From the NCBI GenBank assembly GCA_910578335.1, contig CAJTPU010000005.1, forward strand, positions 1 to 64,000: DNA of 64,000 bases. Direction: 5' to 3'. The number at the start of each line of letters is the position of its first letter. The stretch's first letter is position 1. Below the pieces are notes generated by a model. The model saw only the letters and a program-made list of their open reading frames with translations. It did no database searches and was not told the origin of the DNA. Positions 27,555-35,299 of this stretch are shown here, in pieces. This DNA comes from an uncultured Lachnospiraceae bacterium (GTDB taxonomy: Bacteria > Bacillota > Clostridia > Lachnospirales > Lachnospiraceae). The position numbers and the translations under genes are program-made.

Positions 27555-28727
27555 ATGCATATTGTCATTGCACCGGATTCCTTCAAAGGAACCCTTTCTT
27601 CCAAACAGATTATAGAAATTGTGTCAGCCGAAGCACACCGGCATTTTCCCGAAGCCAAAATCACGGGAGTGCCCATTGCCGACGGAGGCGAAGGCACCGT
27701 TCATGCCGTTCTTGCCTCACGCGGCGGCAGGCTGCGGCATATCACCGTCACAAATCCTCTTTTTGCGCAGACAGATGCTGCCTACGGAATCATGGAAAAT
27801 AGGGACGGCAGTCTCTCCGCCATCATAGAGATGGCGGCGGCTTCCGGCATTACCCTGCTTCCCGCCGCACAAAGAAATGCCTTAAAAACCACTTCCTACG
27901 GCACCGGGGAATTGATTGCCGACGCTTTAAGGCAGGGAATCAAGGATATCACCATTGCCGTTGGCGGAAGTGCAACCAACGACGGCGGCGCCGGCGCCAT
28001 GGCGGCGCTGGGTTTTCGGTTTCTGGATGAACACGGCAAAGACGTAACGCCTACGGGCGAACATTTAATTCATATCTCCCGTATCGATACATCAGGCAGG
28101 CTGCCCGAACTTGCCGGGGATGTTTCTTTTACCGTCATGTGCGATGTCCGCAGTCCTTTTACAGGTCCCGACGGCGCCACTTACACCTACGGCGCCCAGA
28201 AAGGAGCCGATAATGATGCCCTCTCCCTCTTGGAAGAAGGTATGCTGCATTTTGCCGAGGTAATAAAGAGAGATTTGGGAAAAGATATCAAAGATGTTTC
28301 CGGCTCCGGCGCTGCCGGCGGTCTCGGCGGCGCTCTCTGCGCCTTTTTGAACGGCAGAATGGAATCCGGCATAAAGACCCTGTTAAACCTTGTGCAGTTT
28401 GAGTCCTTAATCGCAGATGCAGATATTATCATCACAGGGGAGGGCTGCGCCGACGGACAGTCTGCGCAGGGAAAGGTACTTTGGGGCATCGGTACATGCG
28501 CCAAAGAGAGGCAGATTCCCGTGATTGCCATTGCAGGCGGTATGCGTCCTGACGCGAAGCTGCTCTACGACTGCGGCATTACGGCAATTGTACCCGCCTT
28601 AAACCGCGCCATGCCGCTAACAGAGGTCTTCCGGCATTCCCAAAACCTATTGCGCGATGCTGCTGAGAGAACCTTTCTTTTACTCAAGGCAGGCATGGAA
28701 ATGCAAAAAGCAGCGCTCTTGCTCTAA
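27555..28727 (+). CDS. Glycerate kinase (GlxK/GarK family)
   Basis: 390 residues. Phosphorylates D-glycerate, usually to 2-phosphoglycerate in this family, feeding lower glycolysis. Family motifs: APDSFKGTLSS at 5-15, IADGGEGT near 46-53, GGSATNDGGAGAMAALG near 141-157 and GSGAAGGLGG near 256-265. The start is at the ATG behind AAGGAGTTTTTT. Co-transcribed with the LacI gene; it links the locus to a glycerate-containing substrate. Confidence 0.92.
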   Translation: MHIVIAPDSFKGTLSSKQIIEIVSAEAHRHFPEAKITGVPIADGGEGTVHAVLASRGGRLRHITVTNPLFAQTDAAYGIMENRDGSLSAIIEMAAASGITLLPAAQRNALKTTSYGTGELIADALRQGIKDITIAVGGSATNDGGAGAMAALGFRFLDEHGKDVTPTGEHLIHISRIDTSGRLPELAGDVSFTVMCDVRSPFTGPDGATYTYGAQKGADNDALSLLEEGMLHFAEVIKRDLGKDIKDVSGSGAAGGLGGALCAFLNGRMESGIKTLLNLVQFESLIADADIIITGEGCADGQSAQGKVLWGIGTCAKERQIPVIAIAGGMRPDAKLLYDCGITAIVPALNRAMPLTEVFRHSQNLLRDAAERTFLLLKAGMEMQKAALLL

Positions 28728-28749
28728 TAAAGCAAAGCGCTGCTCTTTA
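28709..28749 (+). terminator. Terminator after glycerate kinase
   Basis: Stem AGCAGCGCT(C)TTGC / GCAAAGCGCTGCT with a 9-nt loop, then CTTTAT. It overlaps the last codons of the kinase gene. It is the last feature of clearly host type before the phage genes. Confidence 0.75.
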
Positions 28750-28789
28750 TATCTGGTTGTATAAAATCTTTTTTGTTATTAGGAATACG

Positions 28790-28861
28790 TTAGAACTTCC
28801 CTTCCTTGGCTGCCTCCTCCACGGAAACAGTAACACCCCTAAAATCAGCCCAAATCGCCAC
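28790..28861 (-). CDS. Short phage peptide, 23 residues
   Basis: A GTG start lies 7 nt behind a perfect GGAGGT. The 23-residue product ends in VSVEEAAKEGKF. A copy of the phage operator lies about 35 bp upstream, which supports expression. It is the last phage gene before the host junction and may be a remnant truncated by integration. Confidence 0.45.
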   Translation of the reverse strand: MAIWADFRGVTVSVEEAAKEGKF

Positions 28862-28895
28862 TTTTGTTACCTCCGTGTTTCCTATTCAGCAAATT

Positions 28896-28909
28896 TTCTC
28901 ACTTGCGAG
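28896..28909. promoter_or_regulatory. Phage operator-like site E
   Basis: TTCTCACTTGCGAG keeps the TGCGAG half of the phage operator, with two changes in the other half. It lies before the short peptide gene and just past the stop of the 79-residue gene. Confidence 0.45.
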
Positions 28910-28937
28910 CGCTTTCCACGGCTTATTTACGCAAATT

Positions 28938-29177
28938 CTACTCTGCAACTCCGTCATACACATAGCCGGTCTCTTCCCAGAATTTTATGGGCGATATGTA
29001 ATAATCATACTGAGAACTGCCCTCCTTCTTGAAGGCAACCCCAAATTTCAGAAACCCAAGGATAATTCCCTGGCGAATAAACTGCTGATCCTTTTTCATC
29101 ACCCTGGCGGCTACCTGCACCGGAACATTCTCACCTGTAAATTCTGGTATTTCCAAATATACCTTGTTTCTATCCAT
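28938..29177 (-). CDS. Conserved short phage protein
   Basis: 79 residues. The order of segments (ARVMKKDQQFIRQGI ... YDYYISPIKFWEETG) resembles small phage proteins common in Firmicutes prophages. It may be a helix-turn-helix protein, but no function is assigned. It overlaps the upstream gene by 8 bp. Confidence 0.7.
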   Translation of the reverse strand: MDRNKVYLEIPEFTGENVPVQVAARVMKKDQQFIRQGIILGFLKFGVAFKKEGSSQYDYYISPIKFWEETGYVYDGVAE

Positions 29178-29424
29178 TTGTCAATGTCTTCCTTTCCGCT
29201 TTCGCTCTCGTCAATGCCACAATGATGTCACATGCTTTCTTCTCTCCTATCCCCTTCATCTGGAGAAGTGCCTGCTTGATTTCTTTGTCAGACAAACCTT
29301 CTGTCTCCCGCTTGCCGGCCTCAAACCCCTTTGCATACACGCTTTCACAGAATGATTTCATCTGTCCATGGTCCATCTTCTTGACCTTATCATACGTCTT
29401 TCTATTCAGTTCATACGCTTTCAC
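29170..29424 (-). CDS. Hypothetical phage protein
   Basis: 84 residues, basic and helical. The segment GLSDKEIKQALLQMKGIGEKKACDII (about 43-68) resembles a helix-hairpin-helix (GIGEKKA), so nucleic-acid binding is possible. It overlaps the PP-loop gene by 4 bp (translational coupling). Confidence 0.65.
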   Translation of the reverse strand: MKAYELNRKTYDKVKKMDHGQMKSFCESVYAKGFEAGKRETEGLSDKEIKQALLQMKGIGEKKACDIIVALTRAKAERKTLTNG

Positions 29425-30239
29425 TCCACCGCCTCCATTTCTGCACCAATTTCCAATCCGACATCAAAAAGACTTATCTGCTTTGATTCGGACTCGAATC
29501 TTTTTTCCAAATCGTGAATAGTGCTGCCATCCGACCTGTAAGAGAATGGGATTCTTTCCTGCCAATCCTTAAAACTTCTCCAAAGCTCCGGCAGATATTC
29601 TTTTATATTCCGCAATTCTTTCAGATTCTTTTGCTGACAATGCTGGCAGCTCACCCTATCCAGTATGTCGTACAGCCGGATTCCCGATTGCCTCCACTGC
29701 ACTCCATGCTGATAGCAATATTCTAAGCAGTCTGCCTCCGTCATTCCCCACTTTATCAGAGGATAAGACTTCGCATAGTTCTTATGCGGCTTTATATCTA
29801 TTCTCTGTGCCTCGTCTACCGCTATGCCTACATATTCAATCACAAACCTCTCCAGCGATTGATAATAATTATTCAACAGCTGCCTCTTTATTGCTGTTCC
29901 CCAGCGTTGCTTACCGCACCATCCATATCCCTTGCGTCCGTTTTGTTTCTCATGTGCAAATACCATGAACTCGAACATGCCCGGATCGGTTCCTGTATCT
30001 GCTTTGAATGCCCGATACTCTTCTGTCTCTGGTATGTTGAGGATTGTGAACTTAATCTTTTCCTTCAAGCAAATACTCGCCGCATACAGAAGAGTATCAT
30101 ATGTCGCCTGGTATTCATCTCCCAGGTCCACCGTCACTACTTCATTCAGATGAACTCCTTCCTCTAAAATCTTTAAGAACAGCGCCAAACTATCTTTTCC
30201 ACCGCTCAATGACAATGTGTAATATGAAAGATTTTTCAT
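29421..30239 (-). CDS. PP-loop ATPase, PAPS-reductase-like
   Basis: 272 residues. The N-terminal PP-loop SLSGGKDSLALFL (11-23) binds ATP. A Cys pair near the C-terminal third (SCQHCQQKN, about 200) may bind metal. The family includes PAPS reductases, DndC and prophage IbrA. Phage members are found beside ParB-like proteins, as here. The substrate is unknown; adenylation-dependent sulfur or nucleic-acid chemistry would be the family expectation. The ATG has no good ribosome site and is preceded by a hairpin that could hide it. Confidence 0.85.
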   Translation of the reverse strand: MKNLSYYTLSLSGGKDSLALFLKILEEGVHLNEVVTVDLGDEYQATYDTLLYAASICLKEKIKFTILNIPETEEYRAFKADTGTDPGMFEFMVFAHEKQNGRKGYGWCGKQRWGTAIKRQLLNNYYQSLERFVIEYVGIAVDEAQRIDIKPHKNYAKSYPLIKWGMTEADCLEYCYQHGVQWRQSGIRLYDILDRVSCQHCQQKNLKELRNIKEYLPELWRSFKDWQERIPFSYRSDGSTIHDLEKRFESESKQISLFDVGLEIGAEMEAVE

Positions 30240-30418
30240 AACACCACGAACAAATCACTCTGTATCGTGGATAACGTCCTATGGCCTCCCATGCTACATG
30301 GCGGCTATGCCTTTCCCTCTGTGGTTCCACCGCATAGTCCCTTCACGCTGCTATTAGGACATTTTTCGCCAGCAGTTAAACACCCTCTGCATCAACCCGG
30401 TTTACCGGGGACTCGTTA
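30240..30418 (-). ncRNA. Structured RNA leader of the PP-loop gene
   Basis: A 179-nt gap in an otherwise gapless operon, dense in stems: CCCGG-TTTA-CCGGG (30396-30409), CTATGC/GCATAG around an inner GTGG-TT-CCAC (30305-30337), a GCC/GGC-clamped CCATG-CTA-CATGG (30284-30305) and CCACGA/TCGTGG (30244-30270). The last ends 4 nt before the ATG. No ORF with a ribosome site fits. This looks like a cis-regulatory RNA; I cannot match it to a known riboswitch class. Confidence 0.5.
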
Positions 30419-30793
30419 TTACTCCTTTCCTGCTATGCTTTTTATGTGAAATCTATAATACTCTTTTCCTGGCGCTGCTCCCCATTCTGCCTTACCGGTG
30501 CCAATGGAGAGCGAACACATAATTTCTATCTTTGGGGCATTTCTCCCATATCCATTCTGTAGGATAACCAACCTTGTCCTTGCCGTTTCCTGCTTTCGCA
30601 ACAGCTCCAACACTGATTCTGTTTCGCTGGCCGGAAATCCCAGCCAGCGCACAATCCGAACCGTCCAATATGGCTTTATCTCTCTGTACTCTTCACCTTT
30701 TTCTCCAGACAGAATCATATCAAGCCATTTCTTTTCGATTGGCAGAATCAGCATTTTTTCAGTCTTTCTCTCAGTTCCCATTCTATTTCCCAT
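30419..30793 (-). CDS. ASCH-domain protein
   Basis: 124 residues. The ASCH fold (about 14-120) starts with LPIEKKWLDMILSGEKGEEYREIKP, the usual KxxxMIxxGxKxxEyR motif. ASCH proteins bind RNA or modified nucleotides and are common in phages. The start is uncertain: three in-frame ATG codons (residues 1, 5, 14) and no strong ribosome site. It lies between the ParB-like and PP-loop genes. Confidence 0.82.
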   Translation of the reverse strand: MGNRMGTERKTEKMLILPIEKKWLDMILSGEKGEEYREIKPYWTVRIVRWLGFPASETESVLELLRKQETARTRLVILQNGYGRNAPKIEIMCSLSIGTGKAEWGAAPGKEYYRFHIKSIAGKE

Positions 30794-30796
30794 GCG

Positions 30797-32161
30797 CTAT
30801 ACCCGCTTTCTGTATAGCTCGTGAGTACCGTCAAGCATCTGCTTTTCTTCATCCGATACAGAAAATCCATACCTTGCCAGAAAATCGACAATCGCCTTGA
30901 CCTTCCCGGCGCTATCCTGGTGATACTCCACATTGTAGTTATACATTTCGCATTTCTTGATACTTGTCATGTGAGCAATCGCCAAATGCAAGGGGCTGAG
31001 GTTTTTCTCCCATTCCAGAAACTCCTTGTATTTTTCCGGATCATCCTTTTCCAGTTCGTACAACCCCTTTCCGGAATAGAAATTCGCCAAATCACCTCGG
31101 TAGTAATCCACATTTCCCTTTATGCTTGCCAATGTCAAAGCCTTATACAGCTCAACATCTTCTTTCAGCGGCGAAATCTCTTTCGTAATAATTCCCATGA
31201 GAAAACGATCTATCTCCGCATACAGTGTCTTGTGCCTCTGCTTCAACTCCTTCTTGGCCTTAGCCTTCTCTTTCTCCTTGATTTCATATTCAGACAGCCC
31301 TTTCTTCTGCTTTTTGGCCGGAGCAATAACAGCTATCTCGCTGCCCCAAAACACTACCCACAGAGCGCCCTCCTTGAATTTTTTCAACGACTTCGGAGCC
31401 TCTTCCTTGTCCAGCTGCCACGATTGAAGAATATCCCACTTACCGCTATACCGCTCATTTTCAGCACCATCCGGAGCCTTCTTGATTCCCGCTTTTTTGA
31501 ACAGTTCAGCAAACAGCTTTTTATTCCTGGCTTTTGTTTCTTCTGTGACAGCCTGCTTTGCTTTCCAAACCAGGTCCCTCGAATCCGTTGCCGCCTTTAA
31601 GACTTTATCTCTGGTCTTGACATCCTCGATCTTCTCCAGCTCATACAAATCCTTCAATGTCAGCTGGAAATTCTCGTCTTTCTCCTTCTTCTGCAGTTCC
31701 TTCGGATTCAGTTTTGCAATGTTCAGCCGGTGCCGGATTGTGGTTTTGCTGAATCCGGTCTTTTCCGCAATCTGTGCCTCAGTATCGCCCAGGTCAAGCA
31801 TCATCTGAAAACCATTTGCCTGCTCCCAGATTGTGAGATCATTCCTCTGCATATTCTCTTCCAGCATCGTAGAAACCTGGTCTTTCTTACTCATATCATC
31901 TACAATCCTGCAAGGCAGTTCTTTCAACCCGGCCATTTTTGCGGCAGCACATCTTCTATGGCCGATAATCAGAGTATAGCCTTCCTCGTGCCACTCCAGC
32001 TTTTCATCCCAATGCCCAGGGATAACTGTGAGATTCTGCATGACACCTTTCTTTTTGATTGAATCAGACAGCTCTGACAAATCACCCAGGTCCTTCCTGG
32101 GATTGTCCGGATGCTGGTAGATATTTTCTACTGCAATGCTTACGATTCCTTTATCATCCAT
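30797..32161 (-). CDS. ParB/Spo0J-like protein
   Basis: 454 residues. The ParB N-terminal domain (about 5-100) has the CTP-binding motifs GHRRCAAAK (about 70) and ENMQRNDL (about 100). A KorB-type helix-turn-helix follows (TEAQIAEKTGFSKTTIRHRL, about 130-149), then a long Lys/Glu-rich region to the end. The start follows AAAGGAGTGAATCGA. No ParA is seen. It may read the parS-like site at 38641, or work with the PP-loop protein as in IbrA/IbrB pairs; both are inferences. Confidence 0.85.
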   Translation of the reverse strand: MDDKGIVSIAVENIYQHPDNPRKDLGDLSELSDSIKKKGVMQNLTVIPGHWDEKLEWHEEGYTLIIGHRRCAAAKMAGLKELPCRIVDDMSKKDQVSTMLEENMQRNDLTIWEQANGFQMMLDLGDTEAQIAEKTGFSKTTIRHRLNIAKLNPKELQKKEKDENFQLTLKDLYELEKIEDVKTRDKVLKAATDSRDLVWKAKQAVTEETKARNKKLFAELFKKAGIKKAPDGAENERYSGKWDILQSWQLDKEEAPKSLKKFKEGALWVVFWGSEIAVIAPAKKQKKGLSEYEIKEKEKAKAKKELKQRHKTLYAEIDRFLMGIITKEISPLKEDVELYKALTLASIKGNVDYYRGDLANFYSGKGLYELEKDDPEKYKEFLEWEKNLSPLHLAIAHMTSIKKCEMYNYNVEYHQDSAGKVKAIVDFLARYGFSVSDEEKQMLDGTHELYRKRV

Positions 32162-32297
32162 TCGATTCACTCCTTTCCCTCTCTTCCTTGCCATTCTCAT
32201 AATCACAGCAAAGGCCATCTTCCGATATTGCTATTGCCTCATTCTGACAGAGGCCGTTCTCTTGGCTGGCGCAATCACGCTCACAATACACTTTCAC
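32154..32297 (-). CDS. Small Cys-rich protein (DUF1540-like)
   Basis: 47 residues from a GTG that overlaps the upstream stop as GTGA; its own stop overlaps the parB-like start by 8 bp. Spacing of the cysteines (CxxxC-x8-C ... CC near 30) resembles DUF1540, suggesting a small metal-binding protein. It fills a 130-bp gap that would otherwise be empty. Confidence 0.6.
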   Translation of the reverse strand: MKVYCERDCASQENGLCQNEAIAISEDGLCCDYENGKEERERSESNG

Positions 32298-32761
32298 TTC
32301 TCCCACGCCCTCCCCCTTTCCGTATCTACCCGCAAAACAAAGGCTGGAACTTTGACCGACTTCGCCTGGTCTGCTACTCCAGCAATCGGGTATACCATAT
32401 CTGCGACTTTTACCTTTACCTCGATGTAGTTCTCTTCTCCATCCAGGATTCTGCTGAGTCTTTCCACGGTAAAAGAATCTTCGCTCTTTTCTTTCTTCCG
32501 CCGCTTAAACTCTTCAAAATCCACTCTGGACTTAAAGCATTTATCCTGGAAGTAATCCACAAAACTATAGCCATCCCCTCTGTCAACATACACACAGAAC
32601 GTCTTGTATTCTGGGTTCTTTCCATATGCTCCATAGCCAAGCAGTGTTCCCTTGTAGATGAAATGTCCCTCTGGTTCATCCGGAAAGATGGTGACGTAAA
32701 CCTCTTTTCCATACATGACATTCACATCTGCAACATTATTCACCCTCAAAAAATTTTCCAT
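32294..32761 (-). CDS. Hypothetical phage protein
   Basis: 155 residues, start behind AGGAGGGCGGT. Mixed alpha/beta with many aromatic residues, no motif recognised. Coupled by 4 bp to the Cys-rich gene. Confidence 0.7.
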   Translation of the reverse strand: MENFLRVNNVADVNVMYGKEVYVTIFPDEPEGHFIYKGTLLGYGAYGKNPEYKTFCVYVDRGDGYSFVDYFQDKCFKSRVDFEEFKRRKKEKSEDSFTVERLSRILDGEENYIEVKVKVADMVYPIAGVADQAKSVKVPAFVLRVDTERGRAWEK

Positions 32762-32771
32762 ACCGCCCTCC

Positions 32772-33485
32772 TTACTCCTGCGGCCGATCCGCTATGCAGG
32801 CAATATTACCCTCGATCTTTTTGTATGTATCATTTGCCATGAGTACCTGTAGGACTGCATTGGACAGCATTGCTTTTGTGCTTTCATCAAATGCCGCCTT
32901 CACATCACGATTCACCTGCTGGCGAACTTCATCCACCTGCTTATCCAGATAGCTTTTCACTTCATCATCAATGCCAAGGTGCTGATGAAGATATTCCTCG
33001 AATGTGTACTCTTGTGTTTCCGCCCTATATCTTCCCCTATTGTACCGATCCTTTTCAAAACTCTTGACAATGCGGAACCTGCTGTTTTCAATACAATCCT
33101 TTACACAGCGCTTAGCGTACTGGAACAATGTAAGCTCTTCCTTCGGTTCATCATCCCAAACATTGGAGCCGCCGATGCAGATTTTCTCGTTATTCATGAA
33201 ATCACGCACTATGTCCTTGATGATGTCGCTCGTTGCATACTGAATCTTCTCTTTGATGTCCCCCAGGACCTCATTCTTGATCTCGCTTACGATTTCACCG
33301 TAAAGATTCTTCTTTACCTCTGCCGCCACGGCCTGCATGATTCCGGATGCAAAATTCTCCGTATTAAACTCTATCTTCAAATTCTCCTTCTCCATTGTTA
33401 CCTCCGTATTTTCCATACCATCCATTTCCTCCATTTCTTCCTGCGTAGGTTCATATTCCTCGTCGTAATAATCATCGTAACCCAT
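32772..33485 (-). CDS. Hypothetical acidic phage protein
   Basis: 237 residues. The first 30 residues are very acidic (YDDYYDEEYEPTQEEMEEMDG). The rest is predicted mostly helical with coiled-coil character (about 45-110 and 165-235). No family is recognised. It is directly downstream of the DGR target gene, with the VR hairpin in the 55-bp gap. Confidence 0.72.
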   Translation of the reverse strand: MGYDDYYDEEYEPTQEEMEEMDGMENTEVTMEKENLKIEFNTENFASGIMQAVAAEVKKNLYGEIVSEIKNEVLGDIKEKIQYATSDIIKDIVRDFMNNEKICIGGSNVWDDEPKEELTLFQYAKRCVKDCIENSRFRIVKSFEKDRYNRGRYRAETQEYTFEEYLHQHLGIDDEVKSYLDKQVDEVRQQVNRDVKAAFDESTKAMLSNAVLQVLMANDTYKKIEGNIACIADRPQE

Positions 33486-33510
33486 ATTTCATGCCTCCTT
33501 TTTAAGAACT

Positions 33511-33528
33511 GGCGGCACAAAGGCCGCC
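33511..33528. other. GC hairpin downstream of the variable repeat
   Basis: Perfect GGCGGC / GCCGCC stem with a 6-nt loop, 30 bp beyond the 3' end of the variable repeat and outside the coding region. In the Bordetella phage DGR a similar hairpin/cruciform after VR is needed for efficient retrohoming. It could also be a weak terminator, but no T run follows. Confidence 0.55.
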
Positions 33529-33540
33529 GATTCAAAGATA

Positions 33541-34431
33541 TTATGATTTTCTGATGATGAAGCAGACCGGCACCCGAGACGCACCGGAGGCGTACCAGCC
33601 GTTGGCATAGCCGTTGCCGCCGACACCGCACGCATACGTCGAATCGCCAGACCCCACAGACGCAAGCCAATACGGTTCCGCATCCTCTCCCTTTGCTGCC
33701 CCTTTCATTCTGTGCCTGCGATCTTTGTAGTAATCCAGCTGCTCATACAGCCCCTCGTCTCCATAACACTCGTCCTCTTCAAATACCTCGGATGCTGCCG
33801 GCAGAAACAGTTTGAACTCATACTCCCGCACATTCCCTTCGTGGTCCTTGTGCTTTCTCTTTATGGAACCGATCACCGCCTGCAAATCCTCCGGCAACTG
33901 TACCCATATTTTTTCATTCAAATACTTCATGACATCGGAGCCTGCAATGCCGCACTTCGTATTCCCGGCATCGCTCCAGGGAACATCCTCTCCACCGACA
34001 CAATCCACAGACTCAAATCTCACATACTCTTCCGTTGACTGAGTAACAACCACTGTTACCTCTTCTCCTGTTTTCAGCTGGAAATCCACCTTATCCCCAA
34101 TCGCCAGATTGACACCAGCCTTGATCCGGTTTGCCAGCATCCTCCATGACATAACCGATGCCTGAGCCATCCGAAGCGTTACGTTGCCGGATTCTGGAGC
34201 CGTTTCTTCCTGCACTTCTGTAGGCGGCGCCTGGTGCTTTTCGTCATACTCCTTTGCATACCAAGCCATCTTTGCGCTCATTCTCTCAGCCAGTGCGATC
34301 TTTGCATCCGTCTCTCTCTGTGCCCGTGATGCCAGATGATTGTAGAAATCCTTGCTTGCCTCCTTGATTGTGCTGCTCTCTCCGGACACGTTCAATTCCA
34401 GACCTCCCGCCTTAATTCTCAATTCTTCCAT
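33541..34431 (-). CDS. DGR variable protein with lectin-fold C terminus
   Basis: 296 residues. The N-terminal helical part (about 1-95) has no signal peptide. The C-terminal part (about 100-296) is of the C-type-lectin/DUF6273 kind with the typical IWVQLPEDLQAVI and YWLASVGSGDS segments. Residues 255-291 are encoded by the variable repeat: Tyr, Gly and Ser stand where the template encodes Asn, which should form the ligand-binding face. Three residues after the repeat (IRKS end) complete the fold. It sits among early genes, not tail genes. Start behind GAAAGGAGAAAAAC. Confidence 0.9.
   Translation of the reverse strand: MEELRIKAGGLELNVSGESSTIKEASKDFYNHLASRAQRETDAKIALAERMSAKMAWYAKEYDEKHQAPPTEVQEETAPESGNVTLRMAQASVMSWRMLANRIKAGVNLAIGDKVDFQLKTGEEVTVVVTQSTEEYVRFESVDCVGGEDVPWSDAGNTKCGIAGSDVMKYLNEKIWVQLPEDLQAVIGSIKRKHKDHEGNVREYEFKLFLPAASEVFEEDECYGDEGLYEQLDYYKDRRHRMKGAAKGEDAEPYWLASVGSGDSTYACGVGGNGYANGWYASGASRVPVCFIIRKS
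33559..33669 (-). repeat. DGR variable repeat (VR)
   Basis: 111 bp matching the template repeat at 53206-53316. All 17 differences fall at template adenines (coding strand), and 9 template adenines are unchanged. The GC-rich invariant 3' end CGGGTGCCGGTCTG is the likely initiation-of-mutagenic-homing site. Eleven codons change, including template stop TGA to TGC. Confidence 0.97.
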
Positions 34432-34474
34432 GTTTTTCTCCTTTCGCCAATGCGTATTTTATTACTGCTTTTAT

Positions 34475-34488
34475 CTCGAATTTGCGAG
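34475..34488. promoter_or_regulatory. Phage operator-like site D, before the DGR target gene
   Basis: CTCGAATTTGCGAG, within a larger element shared with site C (T7 run, ACC, GAAAA, CTCGCA on the minus strand and AAAATACGCA further on). It lies about 45 bp upstream of the DGR target gene and suggests shared phage control of that gene. Confidence 0.5.
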
Positions 34489-34534
34489 TTTTTCTGGTAA
34501 AAAAATTTGCCTCCAACACGCAAAATTCAATTCC

Positions 34535-35299
34535 CTACATAGCAACTGCCAGCTGCTTATTTAACAAAGCATCAAATAACTTAAATCCATAAATAAACCC
34601 CTGCATTTCCGCCTCGATTGCCACACCATATAAAGCATCTTCCAGCTTATTGCTCTCCTTGGCCTTTAGCTGTGTCGCCTTCATAACCTCATAGAATTTC
34701 TGGTACTTTTCTGTCAATTCCGCAATCTCCCTTCCCTCGACTGCAGGACCGGCGATAAACTGGTCGAACATTTTACAGTATTCCTCATATTCACTTCTCG
34801 GCTTTCCTTCCAGAAGGAAACCACTGCCCATCGCAACACTTACGCTGGCTTTCTTTTCCGGATGGAACCTTTCCCGGATTGCCGCCTGCAGTCTTTCCAG
34901 ACCATCGGATAACGTCTTGTAAGTCGCCTTGTAGCTTTTCAGCCACTCACAATACAAAACACAGGCGTTCTCTGTCATTTCATACATTGGATATTCAATC
35001 CCCTGGGGTATTCTGAATGAAGTCAACCGGAACTCCTGCTTTTGAGTCTCACTCGCCTCCGCACAGAGGAATTTTGCAATTCTTTTGAAAACAACCGAAT
35101 GGCTCTTCCCCAAAATCTCTGCAATCTCCTTGCTTGTCATAATCACTCCCGGCACTGCCAGCTTTTCTACCTTTTCTGCTGGAGCTTTCAAGACAATCTC
35201 TACAATATCGCTGGCCGAAACATTCCCGGCAATATTCTTGATGCAGGCGGCAATCTTCTCTGCATCACCTGAACCGATATTTAATCTCACACCATTCAT
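34535..35299 (-). CDS. Rha-family phage regulatory protein
   Basis: 254 residues. A Rha-like DNA-binding domain lies at about 55-140: TSKEIAEILGKSHSVVFKRI, then SFRIPQGIEYPMYEMTENACVLY. Rha-type proteins act as lysogeny or antirepressor regulators in lambdoid and Firmicutes phages. The C-terminal half is helical. The start is the ATG overlapping the upstream stop, behind AAGGAGTGTGCCGC. Confidence 0.78.
   Translation of the reverse strand: MNGVRLNIGSGDAEKIAACIKNIAGNVSASDIVEIVLKAPAEKVEKLAVPGVIMTSKEIAEILGKSHSVVFKRIAKFLCAEASETQKQEFRLTSFRIPQGIEYPMYEMTENACVLYCEWLKSYKATYKTLSDGLERLQAAIRERFHPEKKASVSVAMGSGFLLEGKPRSEYEEYCKMFDQFIAGPAVEGREIAELTEKYQKFYEVMKATQLKAKESNKLEDALYGVAIEAEMQGFIYGFKLFDALLNKQLAVAM

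Noticed and set aside
28750..28940. Host tRNA or att core at the prophage edge
   Set aside because: No tRNA-like sequence is seen, and an att repeat cannot be recognised without the right end.
30267..30449. Plus-strand 60-codon frame in the structured leader
   Set aside because: It opposes the whole operon, has no ribosome site and is Pro/His-rich in a way typical of a shadow of GC stems.
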